Shown here: positions 27,209-35,479 of the stretch, piece after piece | Layout of the letters: each line of letters opens with the position of its first letter | Position numbering within the stretch: the first letter of the stretch is position 1 | From: Paraburkholderia silviterrae | GTDB lineage: Bacteria > Pseudomonadota > Gammaproteobacteria > Burkholderiales > Burkholderiaceae | Direction of reading: 5' to 3' | NCBI RefSeq assembly: GCF_004353915.1 | Contig: NZ_SMRP01000003.1 | Coordinates: forward strand, 573,096 to 637,095 | Length of the DNA: 64,000 nucleotides | Position numbers and translations under genes: made by a program | Notes under the pieces: generated by a model | Database searches by the model: none | Seen by the model: only the letters and a program-made list of their open reading frames with translations | Told to the model about the DNA's origin: nothing

Positions 27209-29572
27209 ATGACCGCTTCCACCGATCCCGACGTTTTCGACCCGAAAGAGGTCTTGGCGCAGCTCCCGCATCTGCCCGGCGTGTATCGCTATTACGACGC
27301 GCAAGGCACGGTGCTCTACGTGGGGAAGGCGCGCGACCTGAAAAAGCGCGTGTCGAGCTATTTCACGAAGACGCAGCTCTCGCCGCGCATTGCCATGATG
27401 GTCACGCGCATCGCGCGCGTCGAGACCACGGTCACACGCTCCGAGGCCGAGGCGCTGCTGCTCGAGAACAATCTCATCAAGGCGCTCACGCCGCGCTACA
27501 ACATCCTGTTTCGCGACGACAAGTCGTATCCGTTCCTCAAGCTCACAGGCCACAAATTTCCGCGCATGGCGTACTACCGCGGCGCGGTCGATCGCAACAA
27601 CCAGTACTTCGGGCCGTTTCCGAGCGCCTCGGCGGTACGCGAGAGCATCCAGATCCTGCAGCGCGTGTTCCAGCTGCGCACCTGTGAAGACTCGGTGTTC
27701 AACAACCGCACGCGGCCCTGTCTGCTGCATCAGATCGCGCGCTGCACGGCGCCGTGCGTCGGCGCGATCAGCGCGGACGATTACGCGCGCGACGTGAGCA
27801 ACGCCTCGCGCTTCCTGCTCGGCCGTCAGAACGAGGTGATGAGGGAGCTGGAGACGAAGATGCATGCGTTCGCCGCCGAGCTGAAGTTCGAGCAGGCGGC
27901 GGCGGTGCGCAACCAGATGAGCTCGCTCTCGACGGTGCTGCATCAGCAGGCCATCGAGACCGGCAGCGAGAGCGACGTCGACATCCTCGCGGTGGTGGCG
28001 CTGGGCGGGCGGGTCTGCGTGAATCTCGCGATGGTGCGCGGCGGCCGCCATCTGGGCGACAAGGCGTATTTTCCGGCGCACGTCGAGCGCGCGCTGACCG
28101 ACGAGGAGGGCGGTGTCGCCGAGGAGATCGACGGCGAGACCGTGCTGGCGGCATCGGCGCTGAAGTCGCTGCCGTCGCTCGCGCGCAAGGCCATGGTGGC
28201 CGCGGCGGGGGCGCACGCCGGCCATGAAAGCGAAGAAGGGGGCGATGAGGCTGGAGATGAGCGCGAGCAAGCCGATGAAGGCGCCGCGCCCGATCCGCTC
28301 GCGCTCGCGGTGGATCTCGCGAACGAGGCGCAAGGGGCGGACGGTGTGGAATCGGCTGCCGGGACCGAATGCAGCGACGCCGAAGAGGAAGCCGATGCCG
28401 GCGAAAGCGCCGAGGGCGGCGCAGGCACCGACTCCGCGTCGGCCGCCAAGCCGGCCGCGCGCGGCAAGCCCGAGATCGGCATCGAATCCGAAGTGCTCGA
28501 CGCGTTCATCGCCCAGCACTACTTCGGCAACCGCGTGCCGCCGGTGCTGGTGGTGAGTCATCCTCCGGCGAACCGCGAGCTCGTCGACGTGCTCAGCGAG
28601 CAGGCCGGCCACAAGGTCACGCTGCTGCGCCAGCCGCAAGGGCAAAAGCGTGCCTGGCTCGCCATGGCCGAGCAGAACGCGCGGCTCGCGCTCGCCCGCC
28701 TGCTCTCCGAGCAGGGCTCGCAGCAGGCGCGCACGCGCTCGCTCGCGCAGATGCTCGGGCTCGAGCTCGACGACCTCGCGCATCTGCGCATCGAGTGCTT
28801 CGACATCAGCCACACGATGGGCGAGGCGACCCAGGCGTCGTGCGTCGTCTATCACCATCACAAGATGCAGTCGGGCGAGTATCGGCGCTACAACATCACG
28901 GGCATCACGGGCGGCGACGACTACGGGGCCATGCGTCAGGTGCTCACGCGCCGCTACGAAAAGATGGTCGCGCAGTCGGCGCGCGACGAAACCGACGCAG
29001 CGCAGACCTTGCCCGCGCCCGAAGCGCCCGAAGCGCCCGAAGCGCCCGAAGCGCCCGAAGCGCCCGAAGCCGCCGATAACAGCGCGGCGTCTCCCGAAGG
29101 CGCGGAGCCCGTCGCTGCGGGCGGCACGCTGCCCAACATCGTGCTGATCGACGGCGGCAAGGGCCAGGTCGAGATCGCGCGCCAGGTGTTCGTCGAGCTG
29201 GGGCTCGACCCTGCGATGCTGGTGGGCGTGGCCAAGGGCGAGGGGCGCAAGGTCGGTCTCGAGACCCTCGTGTTCGCCGATGGCCGGCCGCCGCTCGAGC
29301 TGGGCAAGGAGAGTGCGGCGCTGATGCTGGTCGCGCAGATCCGCGACGAGGCGCACCGCTTCGCCATCACGGGCATGCGCGCGAAGCGCGGCAAGACGCG
29401 CCAGACTTCGCGGCTCGAAGAGCTCGAAGGGGTGGGCGCCAAGCGCCGCCAGCGCCTGCTCGCGCGCTTCGGCGGCCTGCGCGGCGTGATGGCCGCGAGC
29501 GTGGAGGATCTGGCGAGTGTGGAGGGCATTTCGCACGCGCTCGCCGAGCAGATCTACCAGCAGCTTCATTGA
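27209..29572 (+). CDS. uvrC: Excinuclease ABC subunit C, enlarged
   Basis: 787 residues against about 610 in E. coli. UvrC makes both incisions in nucleotide excision repair. The GIY-YIG nuclease domain is at about 20-100 (GVYRYY and [12 protein letters not shown]), the UvrB-binding UVR motif at about 217-240, the RNase-H-like endonuclease at about 430-690 ([26 protein letters not shown]) and tandem helix-hairpin-helix motifs at the end. The extra length comes from an acidic Glu/Asp/Ala-rich insert at about 330-418 and a second insert at about 590-630 holding five EAP units from a 9-bp DNA repeat. Both keep the frame open, so the protein should be functional. Confidence 0.95.
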   Translation: MTASTDPDVFDPKEVLAQLPHLPGVYRYYDAQGTVLYVGKARDLKKRVSSYFTKTQLSPRIAMMVTRIARVETTVTRSEAEALLLENNLIKALTPRYNILFRDDKSYPFLKLTGHKFPRMAYYRGAVDRNNQYFGPFPSASAVRESIQILQRVFQLRTCEDSVFNNRTRPCLLHQIARCTAPCVGAISADDYARDVSNASRFLLGRQNEVMRELETKMHAFAAELKFEQAAAVRNQMSSLSTVLHQQAIETGSESDVDILAVVALGGRVCVNLAMVRGGRHLGDKAYFPAHVERALTDEEGGVAEEIDGETVLAASALKSLPSLARKAMVAAAGAHAGHESEEGGDEAGDEREQADEGAAPDPLALAVDLANEAQGADGVESAAGTECSDAEEEADAGESAEGGAGTDSASAAKPAARGKPEIGIESEVLDAFIAQHYFGNRVPPVLVVSHPPANRELVDVLSEQAGHKVTLLRQPQGQKRAWLAMAEQNARLALARLLSEQGSQQARTRSLAQMLGLELDDLAHLRIECFDISHTMGEATQASCVVYHHHKMQSGEYRRYNITGITGGDDYGAMRQVLTRRYEKMVAQSARDETDAAQTLPAPEAPEAPEAPEAPEAPEAADNSAASPEGAEPVAAGGTLPNIVLIDGGKGQVEIARQVFVELGLDPAMLVGVAKGEGRKVGLETLVFADGRPPLELGKESAALMLVAQIRDEAHRFAITGMRAKRGKTRQTSRLEELEGVGAKRRQRLLARFGGLRGVMAASVEDLASVEGISHALAEQIYQQLH
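29021..29065 (+). repeat. 9-bp tandem repeat (GAAGCGCCC x5) inside uvrC
   Basis: Five perfect copies of GAAGCGCCC, followed by a degenerate GAAGCCGCC, encode repeated Glu-Ala-Pro at UvrC residues 605-619. The unit is a multiple of three, so copy-number change would lengthen or shorten the linker without a frameshift. Confidence 0.9.
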
Positions 29573-29687
29573 GCCCGCTACCACGTCACCTACCGCGCCG
29601 CCTTACGTTTGCTTGTGGCAGGTCCGGCGACGCGGCACAATTGCATCTCCCATCATTGCAATCTCCCCTGACAGACTGCGCCACACG

Positions 29688-30278
29688 ATGCCGTTCAATA
29701 TTCCGATTCTCCTGACGTGGCTGCGGATCGTGCTGATTCCGCTCGTGGTTGGCGTGTTCTATCTGCCGCAGACGATGTTGAGCCCGATGCATCAGAACAC
29801 GGCCGCCATGTTGATCTTCGTGCTCGCGGCGCTGACCGACTGGTTCGACGGCTATCTCGCCCGCAAGTGGAATCAGACCTCTTCGTTCGGCGCGTTCCTC
29901 GACCCGGTGGCCGACAAGCTCATGGTGACGGCCGCGCTGCTCGTGCTCGTGCATCTGCAGCGCCTCGACGCCGTCATCGCGCTCGTGATCGTGGGCCGCG
30001 AGATCGCCATTTCGGCGCTGCGCGAATGGATGGCGCAGATCGGCGCGTCCAAGAGCGTCGCGGTGAATCAGCTCGGCAAGTTCAAGACGGCGTGCCAGAT
30101 GGTGGCAATCCCCATGCTGCTGTTCTATGCGCCGCTCACGATCGGCGGGCTCACGCTGTTCGACTCGCGCGTGTGGGGCACGTGGCTCATCTACGTGGCG
30201 GCCGTGCTGACGATCTGGTCGATGCTCTATTACATGAAGCTCGCGTGGCCGCAGATCCGCGAGCGGGGGAGCCTGTAA
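29688..30278 (+). CDS. pgsA: CDP-diacylglycerol-glycerol-3-phosphate 3-phosphatidyltransferase
   Basis: 196 residues. PgsA makes phosphatidylglycerol phosphate, the committed step to phosphatidylglycerol and cardiolipin. The CDP-alcohol phosphotransferase motif is complete: Asp-Trp-Phe-Asp-Gly-Tyr-Leu-Ala-Arg, then Gly-Ala-Phe-Leu-Asp-Pro-Val-Ala-Asp. Several membrane segments follow. An earlier start at 29517 would lie inside uvrC; the ATG at 29688 gives the family N-terminus. uvrC-pgsA-tRNA-Gly-tRNA-Cys is the same order as in E. coli. Confidence 0.96.
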   Translation: MPFNIPILLTWLRIVLIPLVVGVFYLPQTMLSPMHQNTAAMLIFVLAALTDWFDGYLARKWNQTSSFGAFLDPVADKLMVTAALLVLVHLQRLDAVIALVIVGREIAISALREWMAQIGASKSVAVNQLGKFKTACQMVAIPMLLFYAPLTIGGLTLFDSRVWGTWLIYVAAVLTIWSMLYYMKLAWPQIRERGSL

Positions 30279-30296
30279 GCGGCGCAGCCGTGGAGC

Positions 30297-30365
30297 CCCC
30301 CTCGCGAATCTTTTTTAAAAAGATCATGCGAAGGGGTTGACACGATTCTGCGGCTTATACATAAT
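30297..30365 (+). promoter_or_regulatory. Strong tRNA-cluster promoter with AT-rich upstream element
   Basis: TTGACA at 30337-30342 and CATAAT at 30360-30365 are 17 bases apart, followed about 95 bases later by the first tRNA-Gly. Directly upstream, 30308-30324 is an AT-rich inverted repeat (ATCTTTTT/AAAAAGAT) at the place of an UP element, enclosed by a CCCCTCGC/GCGAAGGGG stem that may also end pgsA transcription. Confidence 0.75.
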
Positions 30366-30459
30366 CTCACTTCTCCGCTGCACGACAAGCAGCAAACGAA
30401 GCAGATGCAGTGGAGATCGCTGAAGATAAGCAGTAAATCAGCGGCGATGTAGAAAAAAT

Positions 30460-30535
30460 GCGGGAGTAGCTCAGTTGGTAGAGCGCAACCTTGCCAAGGT
30501 TGAGGTCGCGAGTTCGAGACTCGTCTCCCGCTCCA
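30460..30535 (+). tRNA. tRNA-Gly(GCC), first copy
   Basis: 76 bases including the encoded CCA. Acceptor stem GCGGGAG with CTCCCGC, D-arm GCTCAGTTGGTAGAGC, anticodon loop CTTGCCAAG with anticodon GCC, and T-arm with GTTCGAGAC. It reads GGC and GGT codons. The second copy is identical. Confidence 0.97.
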
Positions 30536-30610
30536 GAATTTAGGCGCGACGTTTTGCAGCAGTGTGAAACGGGGTGCCGGAGCAGTAAAGGTTGGTCCGG
30601 TAGTAAAAAT

Positions 30611-30686
30611 GCGGGAGTAGCTCAGTTGGTAGAGCGCAACCTTGCCAAGGTTGAGGTCGCGAGTTCGAGACTCGTCTCCCGCTCCA
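30611..30686 (+). tRNA. tRNA-Gly(GCC), second copy
   Basis: Identical in all 76 bases to the copy at 30460, with short identical flanks (AAAAAT before and GAATT after), so the duplicated block is about 87 bp. A recent tandem duplication or ongoing gene conversion would account for this. Confidence 0.97.
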
Positions 30687-30811
30687 GAATTCAGGGGAAG
30701 CAGCGCTTCCCTTTTTATTTGGCAGGCCGCGAGGCCGCCGCAAAAAAATCTGTCCGGTGATTGTGGGCGCAAGCAGTACGGCGTGCCAGAAGCATCGAGC
30801 AGTCCGCATCT

Positions 30812-30885
30812 GGCGCGATAGCAAAGCGGTTATGCAGCGGCCTGCAAAGCCGTGTAGGCCGGTTCGACTCCGGCTCGCGCCTCCA
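30812..30885 (+). tRNA. tRNA-Cys(GCA)
   Basis: 74 bases including CCA. Acceptor stem GGCGCGA with TCGCGCC, discriminator U as required by cysteinyl-tRNA synthetase, anticodon loop CCTGCAAAG with anticodon GCA, and T-loop GTTCGACTC. It follows the tRNA-Gly pair and is cotranscribed with it. Confidence 0.97.
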
Positions 30886-30895
30886 GGTAAGACAA

Positions 30896-30928
30896 GAAAA
30901 GCCACCTTCGGGTGGCTTTTCTTTTTTC
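30896..30928 (+). terminator. Terminator of the tRNA cluster
   Basis: AAAAGCCACC (30897-30906) pairs with GGTGGCTTTT (30911-30920) around a TTCG tetraloop, followed by CTTTTTT. It ends 43 bases past tRNA-Cys. Confidence 0.92.
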
Positions 30929-31076
30929 TGCTGCGTATCCATGTCGCGTGCATGCCGTGAGTGTTGCGCGCGGCCCGCGAGCTAGCCAGGTGGCCGGTCG
31001 TACCAGGTCAAATGGGTGATGTGCTGTCCCGCGGACTCGCGCACAATCCCTGGATCGTTTCTACTGGACTCCGGCC

Positions 31077-31349
31077 ATGCCCATCGAACTTCCCGAAGAC
31101 GCGCGCGCCGCCGCGATTGCGTCGATCCAGCGCTACTTCGACGCCAACATGGACGAGCCGATCGGCAATATCGCCGCGGGCGGCCTGCTGGGCTTCTTCC
31201 TCGAAGAGATCGGGCCCGCCGTCTATAACCGGGCGATTGCCGATGCGCAGGAGCGCATGCAGGCGCGCATCGTCGAACTCGATATCGACTTGCACGAAGA
31301 GCCGTTTCAGTACTGGCGCAAGTTCGATTCGTCGCGCCGGCGCAAGTGA
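31077..31349 (+). CDS. DUF2164 family protein
   Basis: 90 residues. The conserved pattern ASIQRYFDANMDEPIGNIAAGGLLGFFLEEIGPAVYNRAI matches DUF2164, small cytoplasmic proteins of unknown role found widely in proteobacteria. No signal peptide or membrane segment; the tail SSRRRK is basic. It stands alone 83 bases before an acetyltransferase gene. Confidence 0.85.
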   Translation: MPIELPEDARAAAIASIQRYFDANMDEPIGNIAAGGLLGFFLEEIGPAVYNRAIADAQERMQARIVELDIDLHEEPFQYWRKFDSSRRRK

Positions 31350-31431
31350 AAGCCGCCGGCCGGGCTGCGTTTGTGCCGCGCTTGCGCAGCAAGGCATAAT
31401 CGACGCTTCAGCAAACTTTGACGGAAATCAC

Positions 31432-31920
31432 ATGATTGCGCAGTCTCCCGCATTGCCGACGGCCCAGCTCGATTGGCAATGGCACGCCTTCGATTCGCTT
31501 TCCTCACGCGATGTCTATGAAATGCTCAAACTGCGCTCGGCCGTGTTCGTGGTGGAGCAGAACTGCGTGTACGGCGATATCGACGGCCTCGACGGCGACG
31601 CGTGGCATCTGTTTGCTTGGGGCGAGCGGTTCGGCAAGCGCGAACTCGCGGGCTATCTGCGGGTGCTGCTGCCCGACGCAGAGGATCCTGATGTGCGCAT
31701 CGGCCGCGTGGTGACATCGGCAAACTTTCGCGGCATCAAGCTGGGCAACGGGCTGCTGGAACGTGCGATCGGGCACATCGGGCAGCAATGGCCGGGCGTG
31801 GCGATGCGGCTGCATGCGCAGGCGCATCTGCAAAAGTTCTACGGTGCGTTCGGCTTCAAGCCGGTTTCAGAGATTCACGACGAGGACGGCATTGCGCACG
31901 TGTGGATGCGCTCCGCCTGA
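31432..31920 (+). CDS. GNAT acetyltransferase, ElaA type
   Basis: 162 residues of the GNAT superfamily. ElaA-type hallmarks are LRSAVFVVEQNCVYGDIDGLD near the N-terminus and the acetyl-CoA loop RVVTSANFRGIKLGNGLLERAI, then HAQAHLQKFYGAFGFKPVSE. The acceptor substrate is unknown. The frame is open from 30961, but the family N-terminus places the start at the ATG at 31432, 82 bases after the DUF2164 gene. Confidence 0.9.
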   Translation: MIAQSPALPTAQLDWQWHAFDSLSSRDVYEMLKLRSAVFVVEQNCVYGDIDGLDGDAWHLFAWGERFGKRELAGYLRVLLPDAEDPDVRIGRVVTSANFRGIKLGNGLLERAIGHIGQQWPGVAMRLHAQAHLQKFYGAFGFKPVSEIHDEDGIAHVWMRSA

Positions 31921-31970
31921 CCTGTCGTACTTGCACCGCACGTCACGGTTTGCGCGTGCAGCGCATGCGC

Positions 31971-32846
31971 TCAGGTGTGCTGCACCTCGTGCTGCTGCGA
32001 GGCGCGTGTGGGCTTGCGCGCGTCTTGTGGGCGCTTGAGGCGTCCGCGCGCCGAAAGCCGCATCCAGTGACGCAGCGCGATCAACGCGCCGATCACGCTC
32101 ATCATCGATCCCGGAATCCACAACAGCAGGCCGCCGATCTGCTGATCGCGCATTGGCGAGAGCCACGTGAACGCGCGTCCGCAGATCGAGTAGACGGGAT
32201 AGAGCTCATGTGATGTGAAGAAGATGAAGGCGCCGAGCACGATCTGCGGCGGAATCGCCGCGATCACCACCAGCACGCGCTTGCCGGGTGCGAGACGCGC
32301 GGGCGGCGCGGGGCGCGGATCGAGCACGAGCCACCAGAACAGCAGGCCGTCGATCACCATGCTCCAGTTCATCACGCGATAGAGCCGCCAGTCGAGCATC
32401 GCGATGAAGTGAATGGGCGAGAGCAGCCAGAAGTAGATGAGCCCGACGAAGAGCGTCACGGCGACGACCGGATGCATGACGACGTCGAGCGCCGCGCGCA
32501 CCGGCCGCGCGCTCAACGCAGGGCGCACGAAGCGTTGCCGCCACGCGAACGGGATGCCTGCACGCAGCGCCGCGCCCGGATAAGCGAGCGCGATGAAGAA
32601 CGGCCCGAGGTGATGCAGCACGAGATGCTGCGCGCGGTGCATGAAGAACTCATGCTCGAAGAAGTAGTCGAGCCGCGTATGCAGCGCGACATAGAGCGCG
32701 CTGAGCCCAAACCAGAACGAGATCTGGCGCGCCAGCGAAACTCTCGCGTGGCGCTTGCCGCGCACGAACAGCACCGCCGTCAGGACGACGGCGATCACGA
32801 CGGTCGGCGAAGGCTCCCACGGGTCGAGCCAATAGAGCAGGTTCAT
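31971..32846 (-). CDS. ctaG: Cytochrome c oxidase assembly factor, caa3-type CtaG
   Basis: 291 residues with about seven hydrophobic segments, of the caa3_CtaG family (membrane proteins that help copper insertion or assembly of cytochrome c oxidase). Conserved pieces include HTRLDYFFEHEFFMHRAQHLVLHHLGPFF and FTSHELYPVY, rich in histidine and likely metal ligands. The C-terminal 25 residues are basic. The start chosen is the ATG at 32846; an in-frame GTG at 32861 is an alternative. Neither has a Shine-Dalgarno site. Upstream lie four 23-bp tandem units with short ORFs (separate entry). It is the last gene of a SCO1-PCu(A)C-ctaG unit. Confidence 0.9.
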   Translation of the reverse strand: MNLLYWLDPWEPSPTVVIAVVLTAVLFVRGKRHARVSLARQISFWFGLSALYVALHTRLDYFFEHEFFMHRAQHLVLHHLGPFFIALAYPGAALRAGIPFAWRQRFVRPALSARPVRAALDVVMHPVVAVTLFVGLIYFWLLSPIHFIAMLDWRLYRVMNWSMVIDGLLFWWLVLDPRPAPPARLAPGKRVLVVIAAIPPQIVLGAFIFFTSHELYPVYSICGRAFTWLSPMRDQQIGGLLLWIPGSMMSVIGALIALRHWMRLSARGRLKRPQDARKPTRASQQHEVQHT

Positions 32847-32932
32847 CGCGGGCTTCTGCACGGGTTCATTGCGGGCTTCTGCGCAGCTTCATTGCGGACA
32901 GCCGCGCAGGTTCATCGCATGCTTCTTCACGA
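32841..32932 (-). repeat. Four tandem 23-bp units forming chained mini-ORFs before ctaG
   Basis: Units at 32841-32863, 32864-32886, 32887-32909 and 32910-32932 are degenerate copies of one 23-bp sequence. On the minus strand each carries an ATGA. Three 8-codon ORFs result, at 32915-32889 (MNLRGCPQ), 32892-32866 (MKLRRSPQ) and 32869-32843 (MNPCRSPR), each ending in a TGA that overlaps the next ATG; the last overlaps the ctaG ATG at 32846. The structure looks like duplication of the ctaG start region, and could pass ribosomes along by termination-reinitiation. Whether the ORFs are translated is unknown. Confidence 0.8.
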
Positions 32933-32967
32933 GGGCCATGGCGCGCTTCTTCGCGCTCATCACGCCA

Positions 32968-33462
32968 TCATTGCTGCGACGGCGGCTTGACCGCGAACGG
33001 CGTGTCGAGCGTCGCGCCGTCCGAGAACTGCAGCTTCACCTTCACCGTGTCGCCGGGCGCGATCTTGTGCTTCGCGTGCTCGAGCATCAGGTGATAGCCG
33101 CCCGGAGCGATTGCGAGCGTGCCGTGCGCGGGCACCGTAGCCTTGTCCACCATGACCATCTTCTGCGTCGAGCCGTTCGAGACGGTCTGATGCAGCATCA
33201 CCATCCCGTAGTCGTCGCTCGACACATTCACGAGGTCGACCGGCTTGTCGCCGTCGTTCTTCAGCGTGACGTAGCCCGCCGCCGGCAAATCGTTCGGCAG
33301 CCAGCGGACCCATGCATTCTGCGCGGTGAGCGCGGCGCTGGCGGCGTGTGCCGCAGGGGCGAACGCTGCGAACGTGCAGGCGAGGGCGCAGCCAAGCGTG
33401 GCGCCTAGTCGGCTGATGCGGCTCATGCGAGCAATGCGGTGGGACTTCATTTTCATCGTCAT
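32968..33462 (-). CDS. Periplasmic copper chaperone PCu(A)C
   Basis: 164 residues. PCu(A)C proteins carry Cu(I) in the periplasm, delivering it to SCO1 and the CuA/CuB centres of cytochrome oxidase. A signal peptide ends at about AAHA (residue 40), and the Met/His ligand pattern is present (YGMVMLHQTV, then KMVMV, then YHLMLEHAKH). The ATG at 33462 follows AGGAA; the frame extends upstream to 33549 without a better site. It lies between SCO1 (83 bases upstream) and ctaG in the same orientation. Confidence 0.92.
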   Translation of the reverse strand: MTMKMKSHRIARMSRISRLGATLGCALACTFAAFAPAAHAASAALTAQNAWVRWLPNDLPAAGYVTLKNDGDKPVDLVNVSSDDYGMVMLHQTVSNGSTQKMVMVDKATVPAHGTLAIAPGGYHLMLEHAKHKIAPGDTVKVKLQFSDGATLDTPFAVKPPSQQ

Positions 33463-33545
33463 GGCAGTTCCTGTTGCGGGTGGTACGGAAATCGGTGTTG
33501 CGGATTGCGCCGGTGCACAGGGGCTCCGGCGAAGCCCGGCGGCGC

Positions 33546-34238
33546 TCACGTCGAGGAGCCGATCACGCGGCGCACGTCGTGTGCGATGGCGTCGGGCGAG
33601 TCCTTGTCGGTAGCGAGCAGGCGCGCGCGGCCTTGCGCGTCGAATACGTAGACGGCCGAGCTGTGCGTGACTTCGTAGCTGCCGTCGGGGTCGCGCTTTT
33701 CCATCTGATACGCCACGCGATAACGCTTTGCGAGCGATTCGATTTGCGCATCGGTGCCGGTCAGGCCGAGCGCATGCTCAGCGTCGAACGCGCTCACGTA
33801 GGCATGCAGCGCCTGCGGCGTGTCGCGTGCCGGATCGACGCTGATGAAGAGTATCCGCACATGCTGCGCGTCGGGTCCGAGTTTTGCTATGACCTGCATC
33901 AGACGCGCCATCGTTTCCGGGCAGACGTCCGGGCAATGCGTGTAGCCGAAGTACACGAGCGCCGTATTGCCGTGCAGATCCGCGCCGGTGATGGGCTTGC
34001 CGGTGTCGGCGGTGAGCGCGAACGTGAGGTCGGGCAGATGGCCGCTCACATCGGCAAGTTGCCACGGCTCCACCGGATGCGAACAGGCGCCGAGCAGCGC
34101 GGAGCCGGCGGCAAGCGTCAACAGTGCCACGACACGTGCGCCGCGCAGGGCACGGTGCAGGTGGGCCGGGAGGATCCGGCGGACCACGGCGCGGGGTGCG
34201 AAGCGTGACGAACGTGAAGCGTCGATCTCGGGGAACAA
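33546..34238 (-). CDS. SCO1/SenC-type copper chaperone
   Basis: 230 residues as drawn. SCO proteins have a thioredoxin fold and bind copper through CxxxC and a distal His; CPDVC occurs in GYTHCPDVCPETM, and His in VTHSSAVYVF. A lipobox-like LLGAC follows a hydrophobic segment, so it is probably a membrane-anchored lipoprotein in the periplasm. The first possible start is a TTG at 34238, which leaves a long basic lead; a GTG near 34187 would give a more usual signal peptide. Together with PCu(A)C and CtaG it forms a cytochrome-oxidase copper assembly unit. Confidence 0.9.
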   Translation of the reverse strand: MFPEIDASRSSRFAPRAVVRRILPAHLHRALRGARVVALLTLAAGSALLGACSHPVEPWQLADVSGHLPDLTFALTADTGKPITGADLHGNTALVYFGYTHCPDVCPETMARLMQVIAKLGPDAQHVRILFISVDPARDTPQALHAYVSAFDAEHALGLTGTDAQIESLAKRYRVAYQMEKRDPDGSYEVTHSSAVYVFDAQGRARLLATDKDSPDAIAHDVRRVIGSST

Positions 34239-34617
34239 AGGCTCTCTCGTTAACTCGGTTTACAAGGCCATGAGCGTGGCCGGCCCACGCCATGTCGCTG
34301 GACTGTAGCAAAATTGGGGGCTCACTGCCGCGCATGGCCCGCTGCGGCGGGACGGCAGGGGCAATTTGCCGCATTTGTCTTGCCGATGGGTGGCTTTACG
34401 CAAATCGGCACCGCAAAAAAGCGTCTGAACACATCGAGTCGATGCTGCGTACGCCGCCGCGTGCCAGGCCGGCCAGTGAAGGCAGGCGCCATGGCCGCGC
34501 AGGCGGCCATTCTCGAAAATCAGCACGATGCGCGGTAAGATGCGCACACTTTCTGCGTCGGGCGAGCGCTCGCCTGATCAATACCCGGCCTGCGCGCCGA
34601 GGGACGAAACGAACGTA
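34239..34617. other. Intergenic region between divergent SCO1 and otsB
   Basis: 379 bases. It must contain promoters in both directions. A TAAGAT -10-like hexamer at 34536-34541 faces otsB; no good -35 accompanies it. No gene recognised. Confidence 0.5.
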
Positions 34618-35367
34618 ATGCAAGTACTTCCGGCTGAATTGCCGCTCGACAAGACGGCGTTTTTCTTCGACTTCGACGGCACGCTCGTCGACCTTGCGCC
34701 CACGCCCGACGGCGTGCTGGTGCGCCCCGACATGCTCGCGCTGCTCGCCGCCCTGCGGCGTGCGACGCACGGCGCTGTGGCGATCGTTTCGGGGCGTGGC
34801 ATCGATAGCATCGATAACTTCCTCGGCATGCCGGATCTCCCGGTCGCGGGCCTGCACGGCGCCGAGCGCCGCGACGCGAACGGCGACACGCAGCGTGTTG
34901 GCTTCAACGATCAGCGTCTTCTGCACATGGAGCAGGTGCTCGCCGAAGTGGTGCGCACGCATGCGGGCATGCTGCTCGAGATCAAGGGCGCGTCGCTCGC
35001 GCTGCACTACCGCAACGCGCCCGAGCACGAGGGCGTCGCGCGCGCGGCCACCGAAAAGCTCGCAGCCGAATTCGCCGACGCGTACGCGCTGCAGCCGGGC
35101 AAGATGGTCTACGAGATCAAGCCGAAGGACGTCGACAAGGGCCGCGCGCTGCGCGCCTTCCTCGACGAGCCGCCGTTCGCGGGCCGCACGCCCGTGTTCG
35201 CCGGCGACGATCTGACCGACGAGAAGGGCTTCGCCGTGGTCAACGCCCAGGGCGGCCTCTCGATCAAGGTAGGCGGTGGCGATACGATCGCGAAGACACG
35301 CGTCGAGTCGGTCGAAGCGTTGCTCGCGTGGCTCGACACACTCGTCGCGCCGGTGCGCGGCGCCTGA
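34618..35367 (+). CDS. otsB: Trehalose-6-phosphate phosphatase
   Basis: 249 residues of the HAD superfamily. OtsB removes phosphate from trehalose 6-phosphate. Motif I FFFDFDGTLVDLAP carries the Asp nucleophile, motif II is VSGR, and motif IV is FAGDDLTDEKGF. The frame is open to 34528; the ATG at 34618 gives the family N-terminus. otsA follows 112 bases downstream; trehalose protects against osmotic and desiccation stress. Confidence 0.95.
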   Translation: MQVLPAELPLDKTAFFFDFDGTLVDLAPTPDGVLVRPDMLALLAALRRATHGAVAIVSGRGIDSIDNFLGMPDLPVAGLHGAERRDANGDTQRVGFNDQRLLHMEQVLAEVVRTHAGMLLEIKGASLALHYRNAPEHEGVARAATEKLAAEFADAYALQPGKMVYEIKPKDVDKGRALRAFLDEPPFAGRTPVFAGDDLTDEKGFAVVNAQGGLSIKVGGGDTIAKTRVESVEALLAWLDTLVAPVRGA

Positions 35368-35479
35368 ACCTGGCGCGCGCCGGTGCTCCGGCCCCCGTGC
35401 GCCGGCGCGGCCTGCGTGGCCCCTGGGCCTCACCCGCACGGGCGCGTCTAACTTCTTTTCTGCACGGAACCTGCATCTC

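Noticed and set aside
30211..30336. A riboswitch or sRNA after pgsA
   Set aside because: The inverted repeat abuts a TTGACA -35 box and is better read as an UP element and pgsA terminator.
32841..32932. CRISPR-like array
   Set aside because: The 23-bp units are directly adjacent with no spacers, so this is a tandem repeat, not a CRISPR array; no cas genes are present.
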